From Stutzerimonas kunmingensis (GTDB lineage: Bacteria > Pseudomonadota > Gammaproteobacteria > Pseudomonadales > Pseudomonadaceae): a stretch of 64,000 bases of DNA. How positions within the stretch are numbered: position 1 is the first letter of the stretch; every line of letters starts with the position of its first letter. The translations under genes and the position numbers were made by a program. Shown here piece after piece: positions 32,446 through 43,170 of the stretch. Below the pieces are notes generated by a model. It saw only the letters and a program-made list of their open reading frames with translations, searched no databases and had not been told where the DNA came from. The stretch spans positions 1 through 64,000 of the forward strand of contig NZ_FORS01000006.1 of assembly GCF_900114065.1 (NCBI RefSeq), given 5' to 3'.

Positions 32446-33240
32446 ATGCCCAGTCATTCAGTCAGCACGCTGTGGAACGAGCTACGCGCCCAGGCGCTTC
32501 ACGCGCTGGATGCGGAGCCGACCCTGGCCGCGCTATTCCAGCGGGCTATCCTCGACCATCCCGATTTCGGCTGCGCGCTTGCCCAGCGCATTGGGCAAGC
32601 ACTGGCGGAGAGCACCGAGCAGAGCCATACGCTGACTGATCGTTTCGCTGGCATTCACCAACAGGCCGCAGCGCTCGCCGAGGTGGCGTGCTCTGACCTG
32701 CAGGCAATCGTCAGCCGCGACCCGGCATTCGACACCGCGCTGGAAGTGTTCCTGTTCTCCAAGGGTTATCTGGCGTTACAGGCCTATCGTGTCGGGCACC
32801 ACTTGCATGAACGGGGCGAACGCCTGCTGGCAATGTTCATCCAGGCACGCAGCAATGAACGCCTGGGCATCGACATCAACCCGGCCAGCCGCATCGGCAG
32901 TGGCATCATGCTCGATCACGGGACCGGCATAGTCATCGGCGAAACCGCTGTCGTGGGCGATGACGTGTCGATCCTGCAGGGCGTTACCCTGGGCGGTACC
33001 GGCAAGGAAGGCGGCGACCGCCATCCGAAGGTGCGCAGCGGCGTGATGATCGGCGCTGGAGCGAAGATTCTCGGGAACATCGAGATTGGCGAAGGCGCCA
33101 AGGTTGGCGCCGGCAGCATCGTGCTGCATCCCGTTGCGCCGCATACCACGGTGGTTGGCAATCCGGCTCGTCAGGTCGGCACGCCGCGCCACGCACGACC
33201 GGCCCTGGATATGGACCAGTCGTTCGACGGAGATCGCTGA
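32446..33240 (+). CDS. cysE: Serine O-acetyltransferase (CysE-type, first copy)
   Basis: A 264-residue protein with the alpha-helical N-terminal SATase domain (WNELRAQALHAL...LFQRAIL) and a left-handed beta-helix of hexapeptide repeats from about residue 150: INPASRIGSGIMLDHGTGIVIGE in pieces, GVTLGGTGKEGGDRHPK and GNIEIGEGAKVGAGS. It makes O-acetylserine for cysteine synthesis. The long N-terminal domain is E. coli CysE-like, unlike the second copy at 48268. It is divergent from the aminotransferase and faces der across only 4 bp. Confidence 0.9.
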   Translation: MPSHSVSTLWNELRAQALHALDAEPTLAALFQRAILDHPDFGCALAQRIGQALAESTEQSHTLTDRFAGIHQQAAALAEVACSDLQAIVSRDPAFDTALEVFLFSKGYLALQAYRVGHHLHERGERLLAMFIQARSNERLGIDINPASRIGSGIMLDHGTGIVIGETAVVGDDVSILQGVTLGGTGKEGGDRHPKVRSGVMIGAGAKILGNIEIGEGAKVGAGSIVLHPVAPHTTVVGNPARQVGTPRHARPALDMDQSFDGDR

Positions 33241-33244
33241 GCAG

Positions 33245-34723
33245 TCAGCGCTTGTCGCGGCGCTTCTTCTCGGCCTTCTTGTGGTGCGACATGAGACGGC
33301 GCTTCTTGTTGACCTGGCGGTCGGTAAGCGTGTTTTTCTTGCCCTCGTAAGGGTTTTCTCCGCCCTTGTACTCGATACGGATCGGCGTACCGACCAGCTT
33401 CAAAACGCGTCGGTAGGTGTTTTCCAGATAACGGGTGTAGGACTTTGGAATCGAGTCTACCTGGTTGCCATGGATCACGATCAGCGGCGGGTTGGCGCCG
33501 CCCAAGTGCGCGTAACGAAGCTTGATCCGGCGACTGGCAACCATCGGCGGCGCATGCTCGCGAACCGCATCTTCAAGGATCTGCGTCAGACGGCTGGTGG
33601 GCCATCGCGTCACGGCTGAAGTGAACGAGGCCTGCACGGACTTGTACAGATTACCGACGCCGGTGCCATGCTTGGCGGAGATGAAGTGGATGTCGGCGAA
33701 CTCGACGAAGAACAACCGACGCTCCAGCTCGGTCTTCACATAGTCGCGCTCACTCGGCTCCATGCCGTCCCACTTGTTCAGCGCGATGACCAACGCCCGA
33801 CCGCTTTCCAGCACGAAGCCGAGCAGGTTCAGATCGTGTTCGACCACGCCCTCACGGGCATCCATGACGAAAATCACGACGTTGGAGTCCTGGATCGCCT
33901 GCAGTGTCTTGACCACCGAGAACTTTTCTACGGCCTCGAAGATCTTGCCGCGACGGCGCACACCGGCCGTGTCGATCAGTGTGTACTTCGCGTCGTCACG
34001 TTCGAAGGGAATGTAGATGCTGTCGCGGGTTGTACCGGCCTGGTCATAAACGATGACCCGTTCCTCGCCGAGCATGCGATTGACCAGCGTCGACTTGCCC
34101 ACATTGGGTCGGCCGATGATCGCGATCTTGATGCCATCCTTTTCGCTCGGTCCAGGGATGCGCTTGAGCTCTTCTCCTTCGGCAACCGTCTCGCCCTCTT
34201 CACCCTCGGCTTCGGCAACTTCGGCGTTGTCCTTGGGGAACATGCCGAGTGCCTGCTCGAGCATATGGGTGATACCACGGCCATGGGCGGCGGCGATCGG
34301 CAGGGCGTCGCCCAGGCCCAACGGGCTGAATTCCGCTCGGGCGATATCCGGATCGATACTGTCGACCTTGTTCGCCACCAGGAAGTGGCGCTTGTTCATC
34401 TTGCGCAGGTGCTCGGCAATCATCTGATCGCCAGGCGTCATGCCGGCACGCGCGTCAACCATGAACATCACCGCATCGGCCTCTTGCATGGCTTGCAGGG
34501 ACTGCTCGGCCATCTTGGCGTCGATGCCCTCCTCATCGCCGGTCAGACCACCAGTGTCGATGACGATGTAGGTGCGGCCCTGCCATTTGGCCTCGCCGTA
34601 CTGGCGATCTCGGGTCAGACCGGCGTACTCGGCCACGATGGCGTCGCGGCTCTTGGTCAGACGATTGAACAGGGTGGACTTGCCGACGTTCGGGCGGCCC
34701 ACCAGGGCGATTACGGGAACCAT
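33245..34723 (-). CDS. der: Ribosome-assembly GTPase Der (EngA)
   Basis: A 492-residue protein with two tandem GTPase domains, each with GRPNVGKST (residues about 8 and 200), DTGG/DTAG and NKVD/NKWD, followed by the KH-like C-terminal domain ending in a basic tail ([20 protein letters not shown]). It acts in 50S subunit maturation. ATG 34723 has GGAGAG upstream; a GTG four codons earlier is in that Shine-Dalgarno and is rejected. It is the last gene of the rlmN-to-der leftward gene run. Confidence 0.97.
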   Translation of the reverse strand: MVPVIALVGRPNVGKSTLFNRLTKSRDAIVAEYAGLTRDRQYGEAKWQGRTYIVIDTGGLTGDEEGIDAKMAEQSLQAMQEADAVMFMVDARAGMTPGDQMIAEHLRKMNKRHFLVANKVDSIDPDIARAEFSPLGLGDALPIAAAHGRGITHMLEQALGMFPKDNAEVAEAEGEEGETVAEGEELKRIPGPSEKDGIKIAIIGRPNVGKSTLVNRMLGEERVIVYDQAGTTRDSIYIPFERDDAKYTLIDTAGVRRRGKIFEAVEKFSVVKTLQAIQDSNVVIFVMDAREGVVEHDLNLLGFVLESGRALVIALNKWDGMEPSERDYVKTELERRLFFVEFADIHFISAKHGTGVGNLYKSVQASFTSAVTRWPTSRLTQILEDAVREHAPPMVASRRIKLRYAHLGGANPPLIVIHGNQVDSIPKSYTRYLENTYRRVLKLVGTPIRIEYKGGENPYEGKKNTLTDRQVNKKRRLMSHHKKAEKKRRDKR

Positions 34724-34758
34724 GCGGCTCTCCACTGCGATATTTCAGAAAACACGAA

Positions 34759-34808
34759 GGCCGCTGCATTGCAGCGGCCGAATATTCAGGGCTCCGCCAG
34801 GCGGAGCC
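34759..34808 (-). other. Two tandem hairpins in the bamB-der gap
   Basis: GGCCGCTGCA/TGCAGCGGCC (34759-34779) and GGCTCCGC/GCGGAGCC (34790-34808) form two strong stems without T-runs. They could stabilise or process the bamB-der transcript, or attenuate it. Confidence 0.5.
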
Positions 34809-34825
34809 GTGGGCGCAACTTGCGG

Positions 34826-35974
34826 TCAGTCAGCCTGACGGATAGTCAACGCCACCAGCTTGCCGTCATTGCCGAAGGCATACAGCCAGTCGCCCTCGAC
34901 TACCGGACGGGCACGGACGCCAGAGCTGTCGATACGCTCGCGAGCGACGAAACGACCATCGACCTGGCTCAGCAGGTGCAGATAGCCTTCGATGTCACCC
35001 ACCACAACATAGCTGGAAAATACTGCGGGAGCCGAAAGCTGGCGGCGCGCCATGGACTCATTGCGCCACAGAGCAGTCGTGGAGCGCTCGTCGATCCCCT
35101 CGACAGTGCCGTCGGCAAGGCTCAGGTAAACGCTACCGTAGCCGAGAGCAGCACCCGAATAGCTGGACGCATCGCGCTGCCATAGGACACGACCACTTTC
35201 CAGTTCCAGTGCCGCGGCACGGCCCTGATAGCTGGTGACGTAGAGCGTGCCACCGGATAGCAGCAGACCACCGTCGATATCGACGACCCGCTCAAGCTCC
35301 GAACGTCCTTGCGGAATGGCAACGCGCTGCTCCCAGACCGGAAGCCCACGACGGGTATCCAGTGCGACCACTTTGCCGCTGGACAGGCCGGCAACGGCCA
35401 GCTGATTGGTCAGCAGCGGTGCGCCGGTCCCGCGTAGCGTCAGCACCGCAGGAGAGCTCTCGTAGCTCCAGCGCTGCGCGCCGGTATCCATCTCCAGCGC
35501 GATCAGCCGATCATCCTGCGTCTGCACCAGGACGATGTCGCCATTGACGGCCGGGGCAGCCAGCACTTCACTGCTGACCTGACTGCGCCAGCGCTCCTCG
35601 CCCGTGCTGACGTCCAGCGCCAGCACTTCACCGCGCAGGGTGCCAACCAGCACCAGGCCGTACCCGGCGCCTACCCCGCCGGAAACCGGCGTTTCGAGGT
35701 TCTTCTTCCAGTTGACCTTGCCGGTCAGGCGATCCATGGATACCACCAGCCCTTCGACATCGGCGGCATAAATCTGGTCGCCATACACCACCGGCGTCAG
35801 CAGGTTGTAGGTCTTGCCCTGCCCCTCACCGATCGAGCGACTCCACTCCTTTTTCAAGGAGATCTCCGCCTCGAACTTGGTCAGCTCCGCCGGCTCCGGC
35901 TCTTTAGTGTCCTTGCTGCTACAACCCGCGGCCAGTACGGCCAGGGTCAGCAATGCTGCAGTCTTCCAGCGCAT
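34826..35974 (-). CDS. bamB: Outer-membrane assembly lipoprotein BamB
   Basis: A 382-residue lipoprotein with signal peptide and lipobox LAAGC (Cys18), followed by an eight-bladed PQQ-type beta-propeller with repeats such as DRLTGKVNWKK, DVSTGEERWRS, EMDTGAQRWSY and ELESGRVLWQR. It is the BamB scaffold of the BAM complex that inserts beta-barrel proteins. It lies 3 nt after yfgM, as in other gammaproteobacteria. Confidence 0.96.
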   Translation of the reverse strand: MRWKTAALLTLAVLAAGCSSKDTKEPEPAELTKFEAEISLKKEWSRSIGEGQGKTYNLLTPVVYGDQIYAADVEGLVVSMDRLTGKVNWKKNLETPVSGGVGAGYGLVLVGTLRGEVLALDVSTGEERWRSQVSSEVLAAPAVNGDIVLVQTQDDRLIALEMDTGAQRWSYESSPAVLTLRGTGAPLLTNQLAVAGLSSGKVVALDTRRGLPVWEQRVAIPQGRSELERVVDIDGGLLLSGGTLYVTSYQGRAAALELESGRVLWQRDASSYSGAALGYGSVYLSLADGTVEGIDERSTTALWRNESMARRQLSAPAVFSSYVVVGDIEGYLHLLSQVDGRFVARERIDSSGVRARPVVEGDWLYAFGNDGKLVALTIRQAD

Positions 35975-35977
35975 CGT

Positions 35978-36619
35978 TTACGCCTCCCCTCGGGCCAGAT
36001 CATCCAGCTTCATTTGCAGACCACCGATGGCCGCATCCTGGGACAGCGACTCTTTCGCCGCGGTGTAGGCCGCATGTGCCTCGTCGCGTCGGCCAAGCTG
36101 CACCAGCAGATCGCCGCGCAGCTCCTCGCGACTGGCAGCGAAGGCCTGATCAGCCTTGCCGTCCAGCAGCTTGAGCGCTTCTTCTGCCTTGTCCTGCGCA
36201 GCCAGAACGCGTGCCAGACGCTGACGAGCCAGCTCGTCTAGCGTCTTGTCGGCGGGCTTGTCGACCACGGCGCGAAGCTCGCTAGCCGCTTCGTCCAACC
36301 GCCCCGACTCGACCGCCACCTTCGCGACGAACAGGCTGCCGTACTGCGCATAATGCGTGCCGGCGAAATCTTTCTTCAGCAGATTGCCCAATCGCGCAAC
36401 TTCCGCCGCATCGGCTTCACCTTCTTCCAGCGCTGCGCCGAGCAGCTGCTGATAGATCACCGAGGCACCCTGCGCCTGGTTGACCTGATGGTTCTGCCAG
36501 AATTGCCAGCCGAACACCAAGACCAGAGCGAGCACAGCCCCAAACAGAAGAGGCTTGCCGTTGCGCTGCCACCAGTCTTTGATCTGCGCCAGTGTTTCTT
36601 CTTCGGTACCCGAGGTCAC
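35978..36619 (-). CDS. yfgM: YfgM-type TPR membrane protein (SecYEG/chaperone-associated)
   Basis: A 213-residue protein: a short cytoplasmic N-terminus (TEEETLAQIKDWWQRNGKPL), one membrane helix (about residues 23-43) and a periplasmic TPR_21 domain (ELRAVVDKPAD, ALKLLDGKAD). YfgM links the SecYEG translocon with periplasmic chaperones. It is located between hisS and bamB, the conserved order. Confidence 0.93.
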   Translation of the reverse strand: MTSGTEEETLAQIKDWWQRNGKPLLFGAVLALVLVFGWQFWQNHQVNQAQGASVIYQQLLGAALEEGEADAAEVARLGNLLKKDFAGTHYAQYGSLFVAKVAVESGRLDEAASELRAVVDKPADKTLDELARQRLARVLAAQDKAEEALKLLDGKADQAFAASREELRGDLLVQLGRRDEAHAAYTAAKESLSQDAAIGGLQMKLDDLARGEA

Positions 36620-36646
36620 GCTGTCACTCCTTTCATTCGCTTAGTC

Positions 36647-37936
36647 TCAGACCTGCTCGAGGCAGGCAGCCAGACGCTCGGGCAGAGCATCCCAGGCAAT
36701 GCTTTGTTGCTCGCTGTCGTCGCGTAGCGGCTTGCAACCTACCACGCGCCCTGCCAGTTCGTCGTCACCCAGGATCAGCGCAAAGCGCGCGCCGCTCTTG
36801 TCCGCTTTCTTGAACTGGCTCTTGAAACTGCCGCCACCGGCGTTCACCAGCAGGCGCAGCCCTGGCAGCATATCGCGCAGGCGCTCGGCCAGAGCCAGTG
36901 CTGCCAGCTCGGCAGGCTCACCGAATGCGCAGATATAGGCATGCGGCGCCGGGCTCAGGGCGTCCGGCACCAGACCAAGGGTTTCCAGCAGCAGCACCAG
37001 GCGCTCGACGCCCATGGCGAAGCCGACACCCGGAGTAGGCTTACCGCCAAACTGACTGATCAGGCCATCGTAACGGCCGCCAGCGCAGACGGTGCCCTGC
37101 GAGCCCAGTTTGTCGGTAACCCACTCGAACACGGTTCGACCGTAGTAATCCAGACCACGCACCAGCTTCGGGTTGATTTCGTAGGCGATGCCGACTGCAT
37201 CGAGGCGCGCCTTCAGGCCTTCGAAATGCACGCGCGACTCATCGTCGAGGTAGTCATGCAGCGTCGGTGCATCGGCCAGCAGCGCCTGAGTCTGGGCATT
37301 CTTGCTGTCGAGAATACGTAGCGGATTGGTCGTCAGGCGCCGCTGGCTGTCCTCGTCGAGCTGATCGAAACGCTGCTGCAGGTAGGCCACCAGCGCATCG
37401 CGGTAGCGCGCACGTGCTTCGCTGGAGCCCAGGCTGTTGAGCTGCAGCGTCACAGCGTCGGCCAGGCCGAGCTGCTTCCACAGGCGCGCCGTCATCACGA
37501 TCAGCTCGGCGTCGACATCAGGCCCAGGCTGGTTGAAGACTTCCACGCCGATCTGGTGGAACTGCCGATAGCGGCCCTTCTGCGGCTTCTCATAACGGAA
37601 CATCGGCCCGGTGTACCAGAGCTTCTGCACCTGGCCGCCGCCGGTCATGCCATGCTCGAGCACGGCGCGCACACAGCCGGCAGTGCCTTCAGGACGCAGG
37701 GTCAGCGACTCTTCGTTGCGATCGAGGAAGGTGTACATCTCCTTGTCGACCACGTCGGTGCCTTCACCGATGCCGCGAGCGAAGAGGTCGGTGAACTCCA
37801 GGATAGGCAGGCGAATCTCGCTGTAGCCGTAGCTGTCGAGCAGTTGCGCGAAGGTGCTTTCCAGATAACGCCAGGTCGGGGTCTGCGCAGGCAGGATGTC
37901 GTTCATGCCACGAATGGCTTGCAGGGACTTGCTCAA
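36647..37936 (-). CDS. hisS: Histidyl-tRNA synthetase
   Basis: A 429-residue class II aminoacyl-tRNA synthetase. Motif 2 is in [16 protein letters not shown]; the His-binding RGLDYYGRT and motif 3 [11 protein letters not shown] are intact. The C-terminal anticodon-binding domain starts about residue 325. Length is typical. It follows ispG by 16 nt in the same operon. Confidence 0.98.
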   Translation of the reverse strand: MSKSLQAIRGMNDILPAQTPTWRYLESTFAQLLDSYGYSEIRLPILEFTDLFARGIGEGTDVVDKEMYTFLDRNEESLTLRPEGTAGCVRAVLEHGMTGGGQVQKLWYTGPMFRYEKPQKGRYRQFHQIGVEVFNQPGPDVDAELIVMTARLWKQLGLADAVTLQLNSLGSSEARARYRDALVAYLQQRFDQLDEDSQRRLTTNPLRILDSKNAQTQALLADAPTLHDYLDDESRVHFEGLKARLDAVGIAYEINPKLVRGLDYYGRTVFEWVTDKLGSQGTVCAGGRYDGLISQFGGKPTPGVGFAMGVERLVLLLETLGLVPDALSPAPHAYICAFGEPAELAALALAERLRDMLPGLRLLVNAGGGSFKSQFKKADKSGARFALILGDDELAGRVVGCKPLRDDSEQQSIAWDALPERLAACLEQV

Positions 37937-37952
37937 TGGGATTCCTTAAAGA

Positions 37953-39065
37953 TCAGCTGCGCACGATGACCGCCGCGTCGGCCGCGAGCTTCTCGGCGGC
38001 CTTGCGTCGGATGAGCTGCTCCAGCTCATCGACGAGATTTTCGTTGTTCAGTTTTTGCGCCGGCTTGCCGTCGATGTAGACCAGGTTGTTAGGGCTGCCA
38101 CCGGTCAACCCGACATGGGCCTCCTTCGCCTCTCCCGGGCCGTTAACAACGCAACCGATCACGGCAACGTCCATCGGTACCAGCAGGTCTTCCACGCGGG
38201 TTTCCAGCTCGTTCATGGTCTTGACCACATCGAAGTTCTGCCGCGAACAGCTCGGGCAGGCGATGAAGTTGATACCACGTGAACGCAGACGCAGCGACTT
38301 GAGGATATCGAAGCCGACCTTGATTTCCTCGACAGGATCGGCCGCAAGCGACACGCGAATGGTGTCACCGATGCCTTCAGCGAGCAGCATGCCCAGCCCG
38401 ACCGCGGACTTCACAGTGCCGGAACGCAGTCCACCCGCCTCGGTAATGCCCAGGTGCAGCGGCTGTTCGATCTGCCCGGCCAGCAACCGATAGGCCTCGA
38501 CCGCCATGAATACGTCGGAAGCCTTGACGCTGACCTTGAAGTCCTGAAAGTCCAGGCGATCGAGATGATCGACATGGCGCAGGGCGGACTCCACCAGCGC
38601 CTGCGGGGTCGGCTCGCCGTACTTTTTCTGCAGGTCCTTTTCCAGCGAACCGGCATTCACCCCGATGCGGATCGGGATGCCCTTGTCGCGCGCCGCATCG
38701 ACCACCGCGCGCACGCGATCTTCGCGACCGATATTGCCGGGATTGATGCGCAGGCAATCAACGCCGAGCTCGGCCACGCGCAGAGCGATCTGATAATCGA
38801 AATGGATGTCGGCCACCAGCGGCAACTGCACCAGTTGCTTGATGCGCCCAAAGGCCTCGGCAGCCTCCATGGAAGGCACTGAAACCCTGACGATATCGGC
38901 GCCTGCATTGGCCAGGCGCTGGATCTGCGCAACCGTCGCCTCGACATCACAGGTCTCGGTATTGGTCATGCTCTGTACGGAAATCGGCGCATCACCACCG
39001 ACCGGCACATTGCCCACCCAGATCTTGCGGGATTGGCGACGCTTGATAGGAGATTCGGAATGCAT
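37953..39065 (-). CDS. ispG: 4-hydroxy-3-methylbut-2-enyl diphosphate synthase IspG (GcpE)
   Basis: A 370-residue enzyme of the MEP isoprenoid pathway that converts MEcPP to HMBPP. It has the TIM-barrel N-terminal domain ([20 protein letters not shown]) and the [4Fe-4S] cluster cysteines CPSC near residue 270 plus GCVVNGPGE near residue 305. It starts 7 nt after rodZ. Confidence 0.97.
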   Translation of the reverse strand: MHSESPIKRRQSRKIWVGNVPVGGDAPISVQSMTNTETCDVEATVAQIQRLANAGADIVRVSVPSMEAAEAFGRIKQLVQLPLVADIHFDYQIALRVAELGVDCLRINPGNIGREDRVRAVVDAARDKGIPIRIGVNAGSLEKDLQKKYGEPTPQALVESALRHVDHLDRLDFQDFKVSVKASDVFMAVEAYRLLAGQIEQPLHLGITEAGGLRSGTVKSAVGLGMLLAEGIGDTIRVSLAADPVEEIKVGFDILKSLRLRSRGINFIACPSCSRQNFDVVKTMNELETRVEDLLVPMDVAVIGCVVNGPGEAKEAHVGLTGGSPNNLVYIDGKPAQKLNNENLVDELEQLIRRKAAEKLAADAAVIVRS

Positions 39066-39072
39066 GGTCAGC

Positions 39073-40080
39073 TTACTGTCCGAGCTTGAGGCGCGCTGTC
39101 TCGCCGCGCATATGAGAGGCGAGGTTCACAGCTTCGCCGTTGTAACTGAGTTGGGCGCCGCGAGCGTAGCCCAGATGTACGTCCAATGGTGCCTTGCCGC
39201 TGACCGCCCTGCTGGTCCCGGCCTTGGCCAGCGCGCTGAACAGTACTCGTCCGTCGGCATCGCTGACTCGCGTCCAGCAATCGGCGGTGAAACTCAGCTC
39301 TAGCTGGGCCTCGCCGGCTACTGGCGGGGCGGTGTCGTTCGAGGCACTCGTGGGAGCCGGGGAGGCCGTTGCGTCAGCGCTTTGCGTGGGGCTGTCAGGC
39401 AGCGTCAGCGGCAGAGACTGCGCGGCCTCGCCCGCCGGCTCGGTGATGGTGCCCTGCACATCAGTGGTGGCTGGAGCCTGTTGCTCAGACTCGATCGCTT
39501 CACTCTCGTTCGAATCGGCTAGCGGTGCTGTTTGCTCGACTGTCTGTTCGCTCTGCTGCTCGGCACCCTCGTCAGCGCGATCAAGCAGATGGATCTCGGT
39601 GGTTCCATCCGCGCCTTCCACTTCGATTCGCTCCAGGGCCGAGACCGGTGGCGTCGTGGCCTCTCGAGCCATGCGTTCCTGCCACCAATACCAGGCGACT
39701 GCAGCCAGGAGCAGCAACAAGGCAAAGCCGAAGAACCGCATGAAGCTTCGCGACAGACGGCCGGGCTCTTCGATGCGCCCCAGGCTGTTGACGTTGCTTC
39801 CAGAAGCGTTGGTACCGGTGTGCAGGTCGAACTCCTGAACCAGGCGATTCTGATCCAACCCCAGCAACTTGGCATAGGCACGAACGTAACCCCGGGCAAA
39901 GGTGTGCCCTGGCAACTGGCTGAAATCGCCGGCCTCGATGCGAGCCAGCGAGCGCTCGGTGAGATTCAGCTGCTGTGCAACTGCAGACAGCGGCCAGCCC
40001 TTGTCTTCGCGAGCTATACGCAGCGTCTCGCCGGGGTTGTTGCCCATCGGTGCAGCGGATTCTTGGTGCGGCGCGGTCAT
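39073..40080 (-). CDS. rodZ: Cell-shape protein RodZ
   Basis: A 335-residue bitopic membrane protein. It has an N-terminal cytoplasmic HTH_25 domain ([19 protein letters not shown], binding MreB), one membrane helix around residues 112-130 ([18 protein letters not shown]) and a long Pro/Thr/Ala/Ser-rich linker. The C-terminal periplasmic DUF4115 domain contains [17 protein letters not shown]. RodZ links MreB filaments to the elongasome. It overlaps pilF by 4 nt. Confidence 0.95.
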   Translation of the reverse strand: MTAPHQESAAPMGNNPGETLRIAREDKGWPLSAVAQQLNLTERSLARIEAGDFSQLPGHTFARGYVRAYAKLLGLDQNRLVQEFDLHTGTNASGSNVNSLGRIEEPGRLSRSFMRFFGFALLLLLAAVAWYWWQERMAREATTPPVSALERIEVEGADGTTEIHLLDRADEGAEQQSEQTVEQTAPLADSNESEAIESEQQAPATTDVQGTITEPAGEAAQSLPLTLPDSPTQSADATASPAPTSASNDTAPPVAGEAQLELSFTADCWTRVSDADGRVLFSALAKAGTSRAVSGKAPLDVHLGYARGAQLSYNGEAVNLASHMRGETARLKLGQ

Positions 40081-40841
40081 CGTTGCTCCGAAAGATATTG
40101 CTTGTATTCATCCGTACCGGGATACAGTCGCCTCAGCTGCAGCGCGAGGCTTGCAGCAGTGTCGCGGTCCTGATGGATGTTGGCCAGACGGATACCGAGC
40201 AGCAGACTCCGTGCGTTCTGCTCGGCCAGTTGGCTGAAGCTATCGTAGTAACGCTTGGCTGGAACGTATTGCTTGTCCTCGAAGGCCATGAGTGCAAGCT
40301 CGAGCAACGCGCGGGGCTGGCGACTGTCGAGGCGCAGCGAGCGGGTGAAATGGAGTTCGGCCTCTTCACGCTGGCCCAACTGCAGTGCAGTCATACCCAG
40401 ATTCTGAAAGACCCGCGCCCGCTCGGAATACATGTTGTCTTCGGAAGCCTGACGGAAACGCTCCATGGCTTCGGGGTAGCGCTTCTGCTCGAACAGAAAG
40501 CTGCCGTAGTTGTTGAGTATGCGGGCGTCCTTGCGACTGGAGAGCGCTTCACGGTAGTGCTTGTCGGCCAGGTCGTTTTCCATTTCGGTCTGGAACACCA
40601 AAGCCAGGGCGGCGTGTGCATCGGCGCTGTTCGGATCAATTTCGAGGGCCTTGCGCAGTGGCGTCTTGGCGCGCGCGGCGGCGCCCTGCTGCAGGTAGCC
40701 GATCCCCAATTGAATATAGGCGTCGCGGGCCTGCTGGCGACCTTCGTCGGTTCTCAGCGGATCAGTGGATCCAGAAGACACACAACCGGCCAACAGGCCG
40801 GTCAGTAGAAGCAGCAGCGCAGCGCGCAAAATCATCAGCAT
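40077..40841 (-). CDS. pilF: Type IV pilus assembly lipoprotein PilF (PilW)
   Basis: A 254-residue outer-membrane pilotin. It has a lipoprotein signal (LLLLLTGLLAGC), then about six TPR units (ARDAYIQLGIGYLQQG, ILNNYGSFLFEQKRY, ALLELALMAFEDKQY). PilF guides PilQ secretin multimerisation. The start could be ATG 40841 or the ATG two codons later. Its place between rlmN and rodZ matches Pseudomonas. Confidence 0.94.
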   Translation of the reverse strand: MLMILRAALLLLLTGLLAGCVSSGSTDPLRTDEGRQQARDAYIQLGIGYLQQGAAARAKTPLRKALEIDPNSADAHAALALVFQTEMENDLADKHYREALSSRKDARILNNYGSFLFEQKRYPEAMERFRQASEDNMYSERARVFQNLGMTALQLGQREEAELHFTRSLRLDSRQPRALLELALMAFEDKQYVPAKRYYDSFSQLAEQNARSLLLGIRLANIHQDRDTAASLALQLRRLYPGTDEYKQYLSEQR

Positions 40842-40846
40842 CCCCC

Positions 40847-41995
40847 TCAGGATCGGTTCGAAGCGGTTTGCGCCGCACCTGGCTCGCTCTGTAGCTCACG
40901 CACAGCGATGTATCTCTCGCTTCGACGCGTCCGGTCCAGCACCTGGCCGACGAGCTGACCGCAAGCCGCGTCGATGTCTTCGCCGCGGGTGGTACGCACC
41001 GTTACATTGTGCCCACCTTTGTGCAGGATGTCCTGAAAACGGCGGATGGCATTGTTGCTCGGCCGCTCATATCCGGAGTGAGGGAACGGATTGAACGGGA
41101 TCAGATTGATCTTGCACGGGATATCCGCCAGCAACGTGATCATCTGCTCGGCATGCTCGGGCTGATCGTTGATGCCCTTGAGCAGGGTGTACTCGATGGT
41201 CAGCACGCGCTTCTCGCCAAGCCTCGATATATAGCCCCTGCATGCCGCCAGCAGCATGTCAAGCGGGTACTTCTTGTTGATCGGCACCAACTGATCACGC
41301 AACGCATCGTTGGGTGCGTGCAGCGACAATGCCAGAGAAACGTCGATGACCTTGGCCAGCTCGTCGATCATCGGCACGACGCCGGAGGTCGAGAGCGTCA
41401 CCTTGCGCTTGGAAATCCCGTAACCAAGGTCGTCCATCATGATGTGCATGGCAGCGACGACGTTGTCGAAATTCAGTAACGGCTCGCCCATCCCCATCAT
41501 CACCACGTTGGTGATCGCACGATCGATTTTCGCCGGGATGGAGCCGAATGATTTGTTAGCAATCCAGACCTGACCGATCACCTCGGCCGCTGTCAGGTTG
41601 CTGTTGAAGCCTTGCTTGCCGGTGGAACAGAAACTGCAATCCAGCGCACATCCGGCCTGCGAGGACACGCACAGCGTTCCACGTCCGCCCTGGGGGATGT
41701 ACACAGTTTCCACACAGCTGCCCGAGGCGACACGCACGACCCATTTGCGGGTGCCGTCGCTGGAGATGTCTTCACTGACGACCTCCGGGCCGCGAATCTC
41801 GGCGCAGACCTTGAGCTTTTCGCGCAAGGCCTTGCCGAGATTGCTCATGGCGTCGAAATCATCGACACCAAAATGGTGAATCCACTTCATCACCTGACCG
41901 GCGCGAAAACGCTTCTCCCCGATGGACTCGAAGAAGCTCTCCAGTTGCGACTGGGTAAGCCCGAGCAGATTCACTTTACCGGTCGTGGCAATCAT
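40847..41995 (-). CDS. rlmN: Dual-specificity 23S rRNA/tRNA (adenine-C2) methyltransferase RlmN
   Basis: A 382-residue radical-SAM enzyme. The [14 protein letters not shown] motif binds the [4Fe-4S] cluster, and the two mechanistic Cys lie in [17 protein letters not shown] and AACGQLVG positions. It methylates A2503 of 23S rRNA and A37 of some tRNAs. ATG 41995 matches the P. aeruginosa protein start; a GTG three codons upstream is part of the ribosome-binding region. Confidence 0.97.
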   Translation of the reverse strand: MIATTGKVNLLGLTQSQLESFFESIGEKRFRAGQVMKWIHHFGVDDFDAMSNLGKALREKLKVCAEIRGPEVVSEDISSDGTRKWVVRVASGSCVETVYIPQGGRGTLCVSSQAGCALDCSFCSTGKQGFNSNLTAAEVIGQVWIANKSFGSIPAKIDRAITNVVMMGMGEPLLNFDNVVAAMHIMMDDLGYGISKRKVTLSTSGVVPMIDELAKVIDVSLALSLHAPNDALRDQLVPINKKYPLDMLLAACRGYISRLGEKRVLTIEYTLLKGINDQPEHAEQMITLLADIPCKINLIPFNPFPHSGYERPSNNAIRRFQDILHKGGHNVTVRTTRGEDIDAACGQLVGQVLDRTRRSERYIAVRELQSEPGAAQTASNRS

Positions 41996-42014
41996 TGAAT
42001 TCACCTTCGCTCAA

Positions 42015-42446
42015 TCAGCGAATGCGTGCGCACACTTCGGTGGCAGCAAAGAAGTAAGCGATTTCACGAGCAGCGGAAGCTTCCGAATCGGAACCGTGCA
42101 CGGCGTTCTCGTCGATGGAAACGGCGAAATCGGCGCGGATGGTGCCGGCAGCAGCTTCTTTCGGGTTGGTGGCGCCCATCAGCTCACGGTTCTTGGCGAT
42201 GGCGTCTTCGCCTTCCAGAACCTGAACGATGACTGGACCGGAAGTCATGAAAGCAACCAGATCCTTGAAGAAGCCACGCTCGCTGTGCTCGGCGTAGAAG
42301 CCAGCCGCTTCGCGCTCGGACAGCTGAACCATCTTGGAAGCGACGACGCGCAGGCCGGCCTTCTCGAAACGGGTAGTGATTTCGCCGATGACGTTCTTGG
42401 CGACAGCGTCGGGCTTGATGATGGAGAAGGTGCGTTGCAGGGCCAT
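42015..42446 (-). CDS. ndk: Nucleoside diphosphate kinase
   Basis: A 143-residue NDK starting [15 protein letters not shown]. The phosphohistidine is in NAVHGSDS and the nucleotide pocket in [12 protein letters not shown]. It balances NTP pools. ATG 42446 has GGAG 9 nt upstream. It sits between rlmN and the iscX end of the isc cluster; a hairpin at 42485-42507 precedes its promoter region. Confidence 0.98.
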   Translation of the reverse strand: MALQRTFSIIKPDAVAKNVIGEITTRFEKAGLRVVASKMVQLSEREAAGFYAEHSERGFFKDLVAFMTSGPVIVQVLEGEDAIAKNRELMGATNPKEAAAGTIRADFAVSIDENAVHGSDSEASAAREIAYFFAATEVCARIR

Positions 42447-42484
42447 GTAGGACTCCAAAACTGATGGGTTAAAGCGAACGAGTA

Positions 42485-42507
42485 AACCCGCGGATTATAC
42501 GCGGGTT
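42485..42507. other. Hairpin upstream of ndk containing a -10-like box
   Basis: AACCCGCG and CGCGGGTT flank GATTATA; on the minus strand the loop reads TATAATC, a good -10 hexamer 48 nt before ndk. It may serve both as the end of the isc transcript and as part of the ndk promoter; no properly spaced -35 is seen. Confidence 0.35.
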
Positions 42508-42614
42508 CATGTCAAAAAACATAAGGGTAGAGGGTAGAAGCCCGAATGGCGCCAGGGGCCGCCGAACGGTCCCGAGATACCCAACCGGAGGAAAACGAAA
42601 ACTTCGAAACCGCT

Positions 42615-42815
42615 CTATTCGGCCTCTTCGATCCAGGCCGACTGGATGGCTTCGAGCACTTTCTCGCCGCCCCGACCGGGCTCATCGGCGAAGCCCGGAA
42701 GCTCCACCACCCAGCGATGCAGATCAAGGAAATTCACATAGCGCGGATCTACATCGGTCTTGCGCTCGGCCAGCTCAATGGCGATTTCCTGCACGTCACT
42801 CCATTTCAGCTGCAT
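42615..42815 (-). CDS. iscX: Fe-S assembly accessory protein IscX
   Basis: A 66-residue acidic protein MQLKWSDVQEIAIELAE with DPRYVNFLDLHRWV and EKVLEAIQSAWIEE, the complete IscX/YfhJ family pattern. It binds IscS and iron and tunes cluster assembly. It is the last gene of the isc operon, 11 nt after fdx. Confidence 0.95.
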   Translation of the reverse strand: MQLKWSDVQEIAIELAERKTDVDPRYVNFLDLHRWVVELPGFADEPGRGGEKVLEAIQSAWIEEAE

Positions 42816-42826
42816 GACGCCCACCC

Positions 42827-43165
42827 TCAGTGCCCTTCGGAAACCTGATTGATTGTGTACTTCGGAATCTCCACGACGAGATCGGCATCAGCCACCACTG
42901 CCTGGCAGGACAGCCGGGAATTGGGCTCAAGCCCCCACGCCTTGTCGAGCATGTCGTCCTCCAGCTCATCGGAAGCTTCCATTGACTGGAAGCCTTCGCG
43001 AACCACGACGTGACAGGTGGTGCAGGCACAGGATTTTTCGCATGCATGCTCGATGTCGATGCCATTGCGCAGCGCGGCGTCCAGCACCGTCTCGCCGGTC
43101 TGCGCCTCGATAACGGCGCCTTCAGGGCAATGGTCGGCATTGGGCAGGAAAATGATCTGCGGCAT
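42827..43165 (-). CDS. fdx: Isc-type [2Fe-2S] ferredoxin
   Basis: A 112-residue adrenodoxin-type ferredoxin. Cluster ligands are in EHACEKSCACTTCH (C-x5-C-x2-C type) and in NSRLSCQAVV. It supplies electrons for cluster assembly on IscU. ATG 43165 (MPQIIFLPN) is preferred over one three codons upstream, which lies in the hscA overlap. Confidence 0.96.
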   Translation of the reverse strand: MPQIIFLPNADHCPEGAVIEAQTGETVLDAALRNGIDIEHACEKSCACTTCHVVVREGFQSMEASDELEDDMLDKAWGLEPNSRLSCQAVVADADLVVEIPKYTINQVSEGH

Positions 43166-43170
43166 CTGGG

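Noticed and set aside
33668..35185. 505-codon open frame on the + strand opposite der and bamB
   Set aside because: Shadow of two clearly conserved genes in a GC-rich region; the translation shows no domain and mirrors codon bias of the real strand.
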